Notes: a model not told the origin generated them from the letters alone. Shown: positions 1 to 7,350, counted from the stretch's first letter. The stretch: 16,258 nucleotides of DNA from an uncultured Clostridia bacterium (GCA_944376785.1 CALWDV010000020.1:1-16258); one strand, 5' to 3'. Made by a program: numbers and translations.

Positions 1-710
1 TTGTGAGAATCTTTTTCACAAATAATATCAGCATCAATTTCAAATTTATCCTTTAATTCGGTAAATTTAACCACTTCAACAGCAATTCCATGAGGTATTT
101 CTTCTTGAAGTAACCAAAGCCCTTTTTCTCTTATTATTTCAGAAATCATAAATCTTTCCGACTTATCTGTGTACTGATCATCATCAAAATATTTTATTGT
201 GTCGGTTAAATATTTTTTAATTTCATTAACAACAACATCAATATTACGTTTTTTAAATGATGAAACAGGAATTATGCTTTTAACAAAACTTAACTTATTT
301 AATTCGGCAAGTTGTGGATATAGTTTTTCATAATTTGTTAAATCGGTTTTGGTAACAATAAGCATTAAGTTTTCCACACCATTAAAATCGTTAATAAAAT
401 TAATATCTTTTTGTTTAATTCCCTTAGCACCATCAACACAAAGCAAAACAACGTCAACACTGTTTTTAACACTTTTAACACTTTTTTGCATAAATTCATC
501 CAACCTATTGTTGGCAACATTTATGCCCGGAGTGTCAGTAAAAACAATTTGACATTCATCATCGTTATAAATGCCAATAATATTATTTCGGGTTGTTTGA
601 GGTTTTGGTGAAACAATGGAAACTTTTGTTCCTAAAATTGCATTTAACAATGTGCTTTTTCCTGCATTTGGCTTACCCATAATTGCAACAAAACCACTTT
701 TAAAACTCAT
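1..710 (-). CDS. era: GTPase Era, C-terminus cut by window edge
   Basis: Era is a GTP-binding protein that binds 16S rRNA near its 3' end and helps mature the 30S subunit. The start is the ATG at 710, preceded by a perfect AGGAGG Shine-Dalgarno. I translated 236 codons. The G1 P-loop GKPNAGKS is at residues 12-19, a switch I region with QTTR at 38-41, G3 DTPG at 59-62 and G4 TKTD at 120-123, followed by the beginning of the KH-domain region. Era is normally about 300 residues, so roughly the last 60, including the KH GxxG loop, lie beyond position 1. It is the last visible gene of the yqfC-yqfD-ybeY run, 85 bases after ybeY, and the era-ybeY association is common in Bacillota. The call is secure; only the completeness of the C-terminus is unknown. 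Confidence 0.95.
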   Translation of the reverse strand, partial: MSFKSGFVAIMGKPNAGKSTLLNAILGTKVSIVSPKPQTTRNNIIGIYNDDECQIVFTDTPGINVANNRLDEFMQKSVKSVKNSVDVVLLCVDGAKGIKQKDINFINDFNGVENLMLIVTKTDLTNYEKLYPQLAELNKLSFVKSIIPVSSFKKRNIDVVVNEIKKYLTDTIKYFDDDQYTDKSERFMISEIIREKGLWLLQEEIPHGIAVEVVKFTELKDKFEIDADIICEKDSH

Positions 711-795
711 AAAATTCCTCCTTTGATTGTTGTTTTTTATGTAAAAATTTATGTATTTTTAACTAATATTTTGCATATTTATTCATTTTATAAAC

Positions 796-1290
796 TTAAC
801 TTAACCCAACAACTTTTAAAATTTCTTCTTCTTTTTCACGCATTAATTTTTTATCTTCATTTGTCATATGGTCATAACCTAACAAATGAAGCAAACCATG
901 AACACTTAAATAACAAATTTCTCTGGTTTTAGTTGTTCCAAATTTTTTTGATTGTTGAATGCAACGTGGAACACAAATAACAATGTCGCCAAGCATAATA
1001 TTCCCTGTTTCCGGATTAATATCATATGGAAAATTCTTTTTAGAAATTTTTTTATCTATTATTCCAGAATTTTCTGTTAACAATGTTGGATACGATAAAA
1101 CATCTGTAACCTTATTAACACCACGAGTGTTTTTGTTTAATTTTTTTATTGACATTTTAGAAACAAATGTTAAATTAAGCTCAATGTTTGAACATGAAAT
1201 TTTTAAAACTTTTTCTGCACTATTTAGTGCATTAACAATATTAACCAAGTATTTTTTTGCTTTTTTTTCATTTTTTAAATTAATTATCAT
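796..1290 (-). CDS. ybeY: Endoribonuclease YbeY, 16S rRNA maturation
   Basis: YbeY is a zinc-dependent single-strand endoribonuclease involved in 16S rRNA 3'-end maturation and ribosome quality control. The protein has 164 residues, the normal family length. The metal-binding signature HGLLHLLGYDH is at residues 131-141, giving the three histidines H131, H135 and H141. The upstream family motif appears as LNKNTRG followed by TDVLSYP around residues 51-69. The ATG at 1290 follows an AAAGGA ribosome binding site that lies inside the end of yqfD; only three bases separate the yqfD stop codon from this start, so the two are almost certainly cotranscribed and perhaps translationally coupled. era follows downstream. 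Confidence 0.96.
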   Translation of the reverse strand: MIINLKNEKKAKKYLVNIVNALNSAEKVLKISCSNIELNLTFVSKMSIKKLNKNTRGVNKVTDVLSYPTLLTENSGIIDKKISKKNFPYDINPETGNIMLGDIVICVPRCIQQSKKFGTTKTREICYLSVHGLLHLLGYDHMTNEDKKLMREKEEEILKVVGLS

Positions 1291-1293
1291 AGT

Positions 1294-2412
1294 TTATCCT
1301 TTGATTTCAACTTTTATTTTTAAATAAGTATTAACAAAATATGTTTTGTTAGAATTAGAAATTATTGTTTCTTCACTTAAAACCTGAGCATTTTGTGGCA
1401 ATTTTGAATATGCAAGTTCTTTACTTTGTTTAATTAAATTTTCTTTGTTTTCTTCAAAATTTCGGGTTATAACTTCCTTTTCTGTTTCATAAAAAACAGT
1501 TCTGTTAAGTTTTATTGGAAGAAAAAAATTTTTAAATATATATTCATTATACACACTTTTTTCATAATTTTCAAACTTTACTTGTGGAGAATTTGAAAAT
1601 AATTTTACGCCATTAAATTCATAATTACTCCAAACAACCTTTTTCCCTGTTTTTTTAAAAATTTCTTCTTCTGTTTTAAACTCAATGTCACCAGTAATAA
1701 AAGCATCTCCTTGAATTTCGGCAATAGGTTTTAATTCTGTTACTTCTCCGTTTGTTAAAATGGTTTTTGGTTCAACCAAAACATCTCCCTTTTTCACAAT
1801 ATCTCCCACCTTAACTTTTGCAATTCCTTGGCTAACGTTTATGGAAGTTATTATCATATTATATTCTGCACAAATTGGTGAAACAATCTCTGAATTTGTA
1901 ATTTTTTCTTTTATATTAATAATTAAATTGGTTCCTTTTTTAGCCACTGAAACCAAACTAACATCATTTAAATTTTGTTTTATATATTGTTCAATAGTTT
2001 CATTTGGAATTGTGTTTATTTTCCAAGTTTTAACATCAATTTCCTTTAATAAATTAACAACATCTTCTTTATTTATGTTTGTTGTTCCCAAAACATTAAT
2101 TGTTAATGTTGTTTTGCTAATAATTAAAATTGTTAAAAAGGCAAACATTCCACCCAAGTATAACCCAATGTTTTTTAAAAAGTTGCCAACAAGAAAACCA
2201 ATGTTATATGTTTTTAAAATTGTTGTTTTATAGTTTTTTAATAAATTTAATTTTTTTATTTTATAATAATTAAAAAAAGATACACCAAACTCACAAGTTT
2301 TATAGTTTGGTTTTTTTATGTTAAATAATCTTATATTATTTTTTTTTAATTCATTAAAAAATCTATCAAAATTAAGACCTTCAATTTTTAAAACATAACT
2401 ATATTTTTTCAT
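1294..2412 (-). CDS. yqfD: Sporulation protein YqfD
   Basis: This 372-residue protein matches the YqfD family, a membrane protein of the mother cell in spore-forming Bacillota that is required for efficient sporulation (stage IV phenotype in Bacillus subtilis); its biochemical activity is not known. The N-terminal soluble segment has the typical start with an EGLNFDRF-like motif at residues 11-18 and the alternation that leads to NIKKP. A hydrophobic segment at about 83-100 looks like a membrane anchor, and the remainder is a large beta-rich extracytoplasmic region with conserved-looking GDIVKKGDVLV around the middle. Length is close to the family norm. The ATG at 2412 follows AAGGAAT, four bases after the yqfC stop. 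Family assignment rests on length, topology and the yqfC neighbour; the signal is strong but no catalytic motif exists to test. Confidence 0.88.
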   Translation of the reverse strand: MKKYSYVLKIEGLNFDRFFNELKKNNIRLFNIKKPNYKTCEFGVSFFNYYKIKKLNLLKNYKTTILKTYNIGFLVGNFLKNIGLYLGGMFAFLTILIISKTTLTINVLGTTNINKEDVVNLLKEIDVKTWKINTIPNETIEQYIKQNLNDVSLVSVAKKGTNLIINIKEKITNSEIVSPICAEYNMIITSINVSQGIAKVKVGDIVKKGDVLVEPKTILTNGEVTELKPIAEIQGDAFITGDIEFKTEEEIFKKTGKKVVWSNYEFNGVKLFSNSPQVKFENYEKSVYNEYIFKNFFLPIKLNRTVFYETEKEVITRNFEENKENLIKQSKELAYSKLPQNAQVLSEETIISNSNKTYFVNTYLKIKVEIKG

Positions 2413-2416
2413 TTTT

Positions 2417-2680
2417 TTATTCCTTAGATGTGTAAATTTTATTAATATTACCAGTTATTACAACATCTTTTGTTCCCATTTCTGCAATGTTGAAATCTTT
2501 TCCTTCAATTATTACTTCATTATTTTTAATTTTAAACACTATTTTTTCATTTGAAAAATTTAAAATTTTAATAAAATTTTGGACACAAACAACTTTTGTT
2601 CCAATTAAATTTAATTTAAACTCATTAAACAAAGTTAACATATCTTCATCAACATGTTTTTTAATTTCATTTAATAACAT
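2417..2680 (-). CDS. yqfC: YabP/YqfC-family sporulation protein
   Basis: This small protein, 87 residues from the chosen start, belongs to the YabP/YqfC family of spore-forming bacteria. The recognisable part is the C-terminal half, with an NFIKILNF-like segment followed by short beta strands rich in I, V, K and N and a conserved-looking IITG-type element (VVITGNINK). An in-frame ATG exists at 2719, but the ATG at 2680 is preceded at good distance by GGGTGA, a Shine-Dalgarno-like sequence, whereas the upstream one has none, so I use 2680. It is the first gene after a terminator and directly precedes yqfD, the usual pairing. In B. subtilis this pair is under mother-cell sigma E; I looked for a sigma-E-like promoter here and found no convincing one. 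Confidence 0.85.
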   Translation of the reverse strand: MLLNEIKKHVDEDMLTLFNEFKLNLIGTKVVCVQNFIKILNFSNEKIVFKIKNNEVIIEGKDFNIAEMGTKDVVITGNINKIYTSKE

Positions 2681-2743
2681 ACTTTCACCCAATTTTTTTA
2701 TTATATATATATTAAACAAATTAAAATTTTATAATTAAATAAC

Positions 2744-2770
2744 AAAAAAAACCGAGTTAATCTCGGTTTT
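2744..2770 (-). terminator. Rho-independent terminator overlapping a stop codon
   Basis: On the minus strand a 9-bp stem, AAAACCGAG (2748-2756 on plus) pairing with CTCGGTTTT (2762-2770), closes a five-base loop and runs into a U tract. The stop codon of the upstream gene (2757-2759) lies in the loop, and the last codons for Asn-Arg-Asp build the 5' arm. It separates the nfeD-floA unit from yqfC-yqfD. Confidence 0.85.
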
Positions 2771-3386
2771 CGTCTTTATCATCAATTTTTCCTAAGGCAT
2801 TAGACATCATCATTATTTTCATTTTATTACTAACGTTTTTAAATTCTTCACCAACTTCACTATCTTCTTCAAAATTTTCTATTTGAATTTTTTCGTTGCT
2901 TAAATTTTCGTTGTGTGGAATATCTAATTGTGAAAGAATGGAAGAACTGTTTTCATGAAAATTATTATCATTTTCATCATCTTCTAAAACATGAACTTGT
3001 TGTTTTTTCTTTCCAAGAACTATTGCTTTATCTTCGTTTTCCATATCATTTGTAAGGTCCTGCATTATTTCACTATTTGAAACTTCCTTAAATGTTACAT
3101 CGGAACTTTTATTAACATTTGCATTTTCATCATCTTGCATAAGCAAATTTTTTATGTAATTTTCCGATTTGTTAGAAACATCTTCCATTATTGTTTTAAC
3201 TTCTTTTTTAGATATTTCTGGTTGCTTGTTTTCAGCTTTGTCACTTTCATCTTTTGGTTTATCTTCTGGTTTTTTATCTTTATTTGCTTTAATCTTTTTA
3301 GAATTATCTAAATAAATTATTCCAAAGGTTGCTATAAATAAAATAAGCACAATTAAAATGATGATTTCAGTTTTTCCCATTAACAT
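2757..3386 (-). CDS. Acidic single-pass membrane protein, unknown function
   Basis: I do not recognise this 209-residue protein. It opens with a single hydrophobic segment at about residues 5-26, followed by lysine-rich residues (an N-out/C-in or signal-anchor arrangement). A long low-complexity region rich in D, E, N, K and S follows, with little predicted fold, then a short C-terminal segment, KMKIMMMSNALGK, that may be helical. Its start overlaps the floA stop codon as TAATG, so translation is probably coupled to floA; a second ATG two codons on (3380) has better spacing from the AAGGA and could be the true start. In B. subtilis the corresponding position after floA is taken by the small yqfB, to which I see no resemblance. 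A role in flotillin-microdomain organisation would be inference from position only. Confidence 0.7.
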   Translation of the reverse strand: MLMGKTEIIILIVLILFIATFGIIYLDNSKKIKANKDKKPEDKPKDESDKAENKQPEISKKEVKTIMEDVSNKSENYIKNLLMQDDENANVNKSSDVTFKEVSNSEIMQDLTNDMENEDKAIVLGKKKQQVHVLEDDENDNNFHENSSSILSQLDIPHNENLSNEKIQIENFEEDSEVGEEFKNVSNKMKIMMMSNALGKIDDKDENRD

Positions 3387-4402
3387 TAATCCTTGTTGGT
3401 TTTATTCTTTTTTGTTGTTCTTTCACCACCACTTAAAGAATTTCTCATATTTGTGTCTGCCAAAATGTTTTGCATTTTATAATAATCTAACACACCAATG
3501 TGTCCATTCGAAAATGCAACTGAAATTGCTTTTGGAACTTCACTTTCAGCATTTAACAAATTTGCTCTCATTTCTTGTGTTTTTGCTCTCATTTCTTGTT
3601 CGGCAGCAATAGCCATTGCTCTTCTTTCTTCTGCTTTTGCTTGTGCAATTTGCATATCAGCTTCTGCTCTTTCTGCTTGAAGTTTTGCACCAATATTTCT
3701 TCCAACATCAATGTCTGCAATATCTATACTTAAAATTGTGAATGCTGTTCCACTATCTAACCCTTTGTTTAAAACGGTTTTACTAATTAAATCTGGGTTT
3801 TCTAAAACGTCTTCATGTGATTCAGCAGAACCAACTGTTGTTACAATACCTTCACCAACACGTGCAATAATTGTGTCTTCACCAGCTCCACCAATTAATT
3901 TGTTTATGTTACTTTGAACTGTAACTCGTGCTTTAACCCTAAGTTCAATTCCATCTTTTGCAACGGCAGAAATTTCTGGTGTTGTTATAACAACTGGATT
4001 AACACTTTGTTTAACAGCTGCCAAAATATCTCTGTTTGCTAAATCTATTGCTTTTGCAGTTTCAACAGATAAGGCAATTTTTGCACCATGTGCTGTTATT
4101 AATGCATCAACAACACGTTCAACATTACCACCTGCCATATAATGTGTTTCCAAATCATCAATAGTTAATTCAACACCAGCTTTTTTTGCGTTAATATAAC
4201 TATCAACAACCATTCCAACTTCAATATGGCGAAGTTTCATTCCAACCAATCTTATTGCAGAAATATGTGCACCTGAAACCATGGCACGAATCCACACACT
4301 AATTGGCACAATACCAACAAAAATTGCAATAATAATAACAAAAAATCCCAAAATACCAAGCCAAACATATAATGCTGTGTTTGCATTTAACATACTTAAC
4401 AT
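3386..4402 (-). CDS. floA: Flotillin-like protein FloA
   Basis: FloA is a bacterial flotillin (YqfA family) that forms membrane microdomains and affects membrane fluidity and protein oligomerisation. The 338-residue product is the usual length. A hydrophobic membrane-associated segment is at about residues 10-35, followed by the SPFH/band-7-like region (GMKLRHIEVGMVVDSYI, then VEDALITAHGAKI-type sequence) and a C-terminal Ala/Glu-rich helical stretch with repeated AERAEADMQIAQAKAEER-like heptads typical of the flotillin coiled coil. The ATG at 4402 has AAGGAG seven bases upstream; a second ATG three codons later is less well placed. It follows nfeD by 27 bases, the standard nfeD-flotillin pairing seen in B. 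subtilis yqeZ-yqfA, and precedes a coupled acidic membrane protein. Confidence 0.96.
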   Translation of the reverse strand: MLSMLNANTALYVWLGILGFFVIIIAIFVGIVPISVWIRAMVSGAHISAIRLVGMKLRHIEVGMVVDSYINAKKAGVELTIDDLETHYMAGGNVERVVDALITAHGAKIALSVETAKAIDLANRDILAAVKQSVNPVVITTPEISAVAKDGIELRVKARVTVQSNINKLIGGAGEDTIIARVGEGIVTTVGSAESHEDVLENPDLISKTVLNKGLDSGTAFTILSIDIADIDVGRNIGAKLQAERAEADMQIAQAKAEERRAMAIAAEQEMRAKTQEMRANLLNAESEVPKAISVAFSNGHIGVLDYYKMQNILADTNMRNSLSGGERTTKKNKTNKD

Positions 4403-4429
4403 AAGTTTACTCCTTTTGCTTGCATTAAG

Positions 4430-4978
4430 TTATTTTGTTTTTCCATTATTTCCATTAACACTATCTGCTTTTTTAACAAAAATTTTATCTGCTTGAATTT
4501 CAACTATTTGAATTTTTTCACCTTTTTCTAAAAATTCTCCATAGGTTGACGCTTCAAATGTTTCACCATTAAAACTAAATTTTCCTGTTGGTTTAAATTC
4601 TGTTGAAGAAAATGTGATTTTACCTAACATTTTTAATAGTTGTTTATTATCTTTTCCATAAGATGTTGAAATGCTGGTTTTATCTTCAATTAATGGACTA
4701 TTTTTTATCAAACCAAATTTTGCTGAAATTAGCATTATAATAATTGATAAAACAACCAAACTTGCTGCTGATAAAATCATTATTAAAAATTGGTCAACTG
4801 TTGCACCCATTATCATTCTAGCAACAATTCCACCAACGGTGAAAATTCCACCCAATATTCCAAAAACTCCAAATCCAGGAACAAAAACTTCAACAATGCA
4901 AAGTAACACACCAGCAAGTAAAACAATCATTGGTATTGCACCATATCCATCAAATAAAGAAACAATATCACTCCACAT
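4430..4978 (-). CDS. NfeD family membrane protein (short form)
   Basis: NfeD proteins are membrane partners of flotillins and carry an OB-fold domain. This 182-residue protein is the short type without the ClpP-like serine protease domain. Three hydrophobic segments are visible at about residues 14-33 (with the typical EVFVPGFG motif right after), 36-56 and 63-85, followed by a soluble region. The OB-fold-like domain is at about 115-172, starting LLGK/MLGKITF and containing the FNGETFEASTYGEFLEKG segment that corresponds to the family pattern of a glycine-flanked strand before G-x-x-I-x-V. The start has a GGAGG site eight bases upstream. It is first in the nfeD-floA-acidic protein operon. In B. 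subtilis the homologous operon answers to sigma W; I saw no clear sigma-W promoter here, only a weak sigma-A-like TATACT about 50 bases upstream. Confidence 0.9.
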   Translation of the reverse strand: MWSDIVSLFDGYGAIPMIVLLAGVLLCIVEVFVPGFGVFGILGGIFTVGGIVARMIMGATVDQFLIMILSAASLVVLSIIIMLISAKFGLIKNSPLIEDKTSISTSYGKDNKQLLKMLGKITFSSTEFKPTGKFSFNGETFEASTYGEFLEKGEKIQIVEIQADKIFVKKADSVNGNNGKTK

Positions 4979-5250
4979 AATATTCCTCCAACACCAAGTT
5001 AATACGTAACCACCACATTACAAGTAAAGTATATCATAACATTATAAAAAAATAAATACCTAATTTAATTTTTATATATATTGTATAAATTTTATATATT
5101 ATAATATATATAGGTATTATATATAGTAGTTACAAAATTTAATTTAATTTTATTATTTCAAAATACAATTTAAAGCTAAAATTTTTAATTTATTTTATTA
5201 AAATGCACATTTATTACATTTAAAATGATATCTAAAAAAATGCAATATTT

Positions 5251-5339
5251 AAAAAAATAAAAAGCAAAAAGAGAGATTTAAATCTCTCTTTTTGCTAAGG
5301 TTAAATATTTTGGAAACAAAATTAGGGAAATTTGTTCCT
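5251..5339 (-). ncRNA. Candidate small regulatory RNA, about 80-90 nt
   Basis: A promoter of good quality is followed at the expected distance by an 80-90 nt transcript that ends in a strong terminator, with no start codon plus ribosome binding site inside. The predicted RNA opens (from about 5338) with a hairpin: GGAA and CAAA pair with UUUG and UUCC around one bulged U, closing a ten-base loop that carries UUUCCCU. A short single-stranded linker follows, then a 32-base perfect palindrome at 5264-5295 (arms GCAAAAAGAGAGAUUU and its complement) and a U-rich tail at 5251-5263. A C-rich loop of this kind can pair with purine-rich ribosome binding sites, as in the RsaE/RoxS group, but I do not claim homology. 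Alternatives are an unannotated leader remnant or a readthrough trap behind the NYN gene. Confidence 0.55.
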
Positions 5340-5344
5340 GAAAT

Positions 5345-5373
5345 ATAGTAGCACAAATAACAAACATAAACAA
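5345..5373 (-). promoter_or_regulatory. Extended -10 promoter for the candidate small RNA
   Basis: On the minus strand TTGTTT (5368-5373) and TACTAT (5345-5350) are 17 bases apart, and TGC sits immediately before the -10, giving an extended -10 element. The expected transcription start is near 5338-5339, exactly at the first arm of the RNA hairpin. Confidence 0.6.
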
Positions 5374-5404
5374 CAAATTATTTTAATTTTTTTGAAAATT
5401 TATA

Positions 5405-5421
5405 TTGGTAAATTTTACCAA
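5405..5421. repeat. Perfect 8-base inverted repeat
   Basis: TTGGTAAA, one central T, TTTACCAA. It lies about 30 bases upstream of the -35 element of the small RNA promoter and directly after the NYN-gene terminator. It could be a protein-binding operator, part of the terminator structure, or chance in AT-rich DNA. No known operator family is recognised. Confidence 0.4.
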
Positions 5422-5449
5422 AAAAAAGAAACAGTGTTAACTGTTTCTT
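5420..5449 (-). terminator. Terminator of the glycosylase/NYN operon
   Basis: On the minus strand AAGAAACAG pairs with CTGTTTCTT around a six-base loop, followed by a run of eight U residues. It begins ten bases after the stop codon of the NYN-domain gene. Confidence 0.88.
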
Positions 5450-5459
5450 AATTTGTTTT

Positions 5460-6500
5460 TTATAATGCATTTTTCATATCGTCAACAACATCTTGCAAAT
5501 CTGTGAAAATTTGACGAATATCTTCGTTATCGCTATAAACACCTTCACCTTTTGAATTTTCACTTTCAATAAGATTTTCAATGTCACGAATCAATTTTAA
5601 TTTTTCACTCATATTATCACTATTTGTGAAATCTAATTTATTATATCTTGCTGTGATATCTTTTAAAACTTCTGACAAATCATAATCACCACTTGGTTCA
5701 TCATAATATTCGTCTTCAATATAGTTGTCTAAATCATCACTAGTTGTTTGTTTTGGTTGAGAAACTGCTGGTGCAGGTTCTTCATCATCTTCAAAGAAAG
5801 AATCATAATCTTCCTCTTCTTCAACAGGTTCTGGTTGAACAACTGGTGCAGATTTAACAGCTGGTGCAGGTTTAACAAATTGATTTGAAGTTTGAACATT
5901 TTGTCTTTTTGGTGCAACATATTCTTCTTCATCATCTTCTTCTTCAACATATGTTGGTTGTGGTTTTATAGCAGCTTTTGCAACTTGTTTTGGAGCAACA
6001 GTTTTTTGTGCTTTTCTAACTGTTTCTGTTTTCTTTGATTTTGGTGTGTAGGTTTCTGCTTCACGATTAATTGTGCTTAAATAAATGTGTTCATCAAACA
6101 TATGTGTGTTTAGTTCTTGATATTCAGTGTTAACATCAATAACAGTTTTTCCACATGATTTTAATTCAACTAATAGTGGAATTAAATCACCATCACCTGC
6201 AACAATGCAGAATGTGTCAATGTCTGGTTTGGTGTAATTCATTCTTACAGCATCAACAACAATTCTGTTGTCTAATTGGCTATAACGTTTTTTCAAACGC
6301 ATAAATGGTGCTGTTTCATAACCATAATTAGTAATGAAATCACTTAAATATAAATGTTTTCTATCGTTGTAACCATAAAATTTGCAGTAAACAACTTCGC
6401 CATAGTTTTCTAGTTTTTGCATTAATTCATTAATAGCATCTTTGCTAACTTTAACGTTATCAACATCAATTAATAATGCAATTCTTTTTTCTTTTCCCAT
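5460..6500 (-). CDS. NYN-domain (PIN-like) putative RNase with acidic tail
   Basis: Residues 5-145 form a NYN domain of the LabA/DUF88 type, a PIN-like fold associated with RNA cleavage. The acidic metal-binding residues expected of the fold are present: LLIDVDN with D12 and D14, VVDAV with D83, and AGDGDLIPLL with D103 and D105. A long disordered linker (about 150-275) follows, first basic then very acidic, with clusters such as EEEDDEEE. A helical C-terminal segment (about 276-346) resembles nothing I can name. A longer reading frame begins 26 codons upstream inside the preceding gene, but the ATG at 6500 is preceded by GGGG and begins the fold exactly, so I use it (346 residues). It follows the glycosylase gene by ten bases. 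The substrate is unknown; nuclease activity is inferred from the fold. Confidence 0.85.
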   Translation of the reverse strand: MGKEKRIALLIDVDNVKVSKDAINELMQKLENYGEVVYCKFYGYNDRKHLYLSDFITNYGYETAPFMRLKKRYSQLDNRIVVDAVRMNYTKPDIDTFCIVAGDGDLIPLLVELKSCGKTVIDVNTEYQELNTHMFDEHIYLSTINREAETYTPKSKKTETVRKAQKTVAPKQVAKAAIKPQPTYVEEEDDEEEYVAPKRQNVQTSNQFVKPAPAVKSAPVVQPEPVEEEEDYDSFFEDDEEPAPAVSQPKQTTSDDLDNYIEDEYYDEPSGDYDLSEVLKDITARYNKLDFTNSDNMSEKLKLIRDIENLIESENSKGEGVYSDNEDIRQIFTDLQDVVDDMKNAL

Positions 6501-6510
6501 ATGTGTCCCC

Positions 6511-7350
6511 TTATTTTTTATTATTTTCTCTTTTTGAATAAAACAAATATTGCTGAGCGTAGCCTGACAAATTACCATATATGTTTATAAATTCATTTCT
6601 AATTTGCAAAGCCGTTTTGATTTTTCCATTTTCATTAAAGTCACAATAAACTTTTTTAATCCATGTGTCAGTTGGAAAAACATCAGTTTTATGAAAACCA
6701 TAAAGCAAAATACAATCAGCAACTTTGTTTCCAACACCCTTTAATTCAGTTAAATATTTGTTTGCTTCATTTGATGGCATATTATAAACTTTATCCAAAT
6801 TAAAGCCATCAGCAATTTTTTGAATTGAACTAAATAAGTATTCATCTCGATAACCACATTTAATGTTTGTGAAAAATTGTTTTGGAATGGTTTTTAATTT
6901 TTCTAATGTTGGAAAAGAATAAAAACCATTTTTTAATTCGCCATAATTTTCACAAATTTTTTCAATAATATTTTTAATTCGTGGTATGTTATTATTTTGT
7001 GAAATTATGAAAGAAATTATTGTTTCCAAAGCATCTTGCTTTAAAATTCTAATACCTTCACCAAACTTAATTGCTTCTTTTACAAAACTATTCTTGCTTA
7101 GTTCACACTTTATTTTAGCATAATCTGTTAATAAATCAAAGTAATTTATGAAATAATTAACATCATCACAAATTATTTTTGTGCCATCTTTTTGACAAAT
7201 TATGGTTGCTTTGTGGTTTAAAGTGTACACTTCATACCCTAAACTTGTTTTTTTAAATCTAAAAACTTGACCACATTCAAGCGTTTGTTCAATATTAAAA
7301 TCAGGCGAAATTGGAATGAAAATTTCATTTTTATTAACTTGAAATTCCAC
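6511..7350 (-). CDS. OGG1-type 8-oxoguanine DNA glycosylase/AP lyase
   Basis: This enzyme should excise 8-oxoguanine opposite cytosine and nick the abasic site in base excision repair. The 279-residue protein has the N-terminal OGG beta domain with LECGQVFRF at residues 24-32, the NNNIPRI element (119-125) that corresponds to the substrate-side asparagine loop of OGG1, and the helix-hairpin-helix LKGVGNKVADC at 203-213. The catalytic lysine is K209 and the catalytic aspartate D228 in VFPTDTW. Everything essential is present. The start codon is GTG at 7350, with AAGGAA seven bases upstream; no better ATG fits the domain. It heads a two-gene operon with the NYN-domain protein. MutY- or Nth-type enzymes are excluded because no iron-sulfur cysteine cluster is seen. 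Confidence 0.92.
   Translation of the reverse strand: MEFQVNKNEIFIPISPDFNIEQTLECGQVFRFKKTSLGYEVYTLNHKATIICQKDGTKIICDDVNYFINYFDLLTDYAKIKCELSKNSFVKEAIKFGEGIRILKQDALETIISFIISQNNNIPRIKNIIEKICENYGELKNGFYSFPTLEKLKTIPKQFFTNIKCGYRDEYLFSSIQKIADGFNLDKVYNMPSNEANKYLTELKGVGNKVADCILLYGFHKTDVFPTDTWIKKVYCDFNENGKIKTALQIRNEFINIYGNLSGYAQQYLFYSKRENNKK

Larger units (their letters stand above)
4979..5459. other. 480-base stretch without a protein gene
   Basis: No open frame of credible coding quality is present. From the nfeD side the content is: the nfeD ribosome binding site; a possible weak minus-strand promoter near 5020-5050 (TATACT without a good -35); a very AT-rich low-complexity stretch at about 5060-5250 with many TATATA runs; a candidate small RNA gene at 5251-5339 with its promoter; a perfect inverted repeat at 5405-5421; and the terminator of the NYN-domain gene at 5420-5449. 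The last four are listed separately. Confidence 0.8.

Noticed and set aside
959..1327. Plus-strand open frame opposite ybeY
   Set aside because: It is a shadow of ybeY, whose HGLLHLLGYDH motif and length leave no doubt about which strand codes.
1760..2233. Plus-strand open frame of 157 codons opposite yqfD
   Set aside because: It is antisense to a well-supported gene, its composition is that expected of the complementary strand, and it has no ribosome binding site or family resemblance.
2681..2743. Sigma-E promoter in front of yqfC
   Set aside because: Expected from the B. subtilis regulon, but no -35/-10 pair of that type at usable spacing could be found; only generic TATATA runs.
5060..5250. 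TATATA-rich stretch as a possible origin or attachment site
   Set aside because: It has low complexity and no repeated box, integrase gene or DnaA-box cluster that I can see; AT-rich composition of the genome explains it.
5729..5950. Minus-strand frame of 73 codons, Lys-, Leu- and Met-rich
   Set aside because: It lies in another frame of the acidic linker of the NYN gene and arises from repeated Glu/Asp codons; no start signal precedes it.
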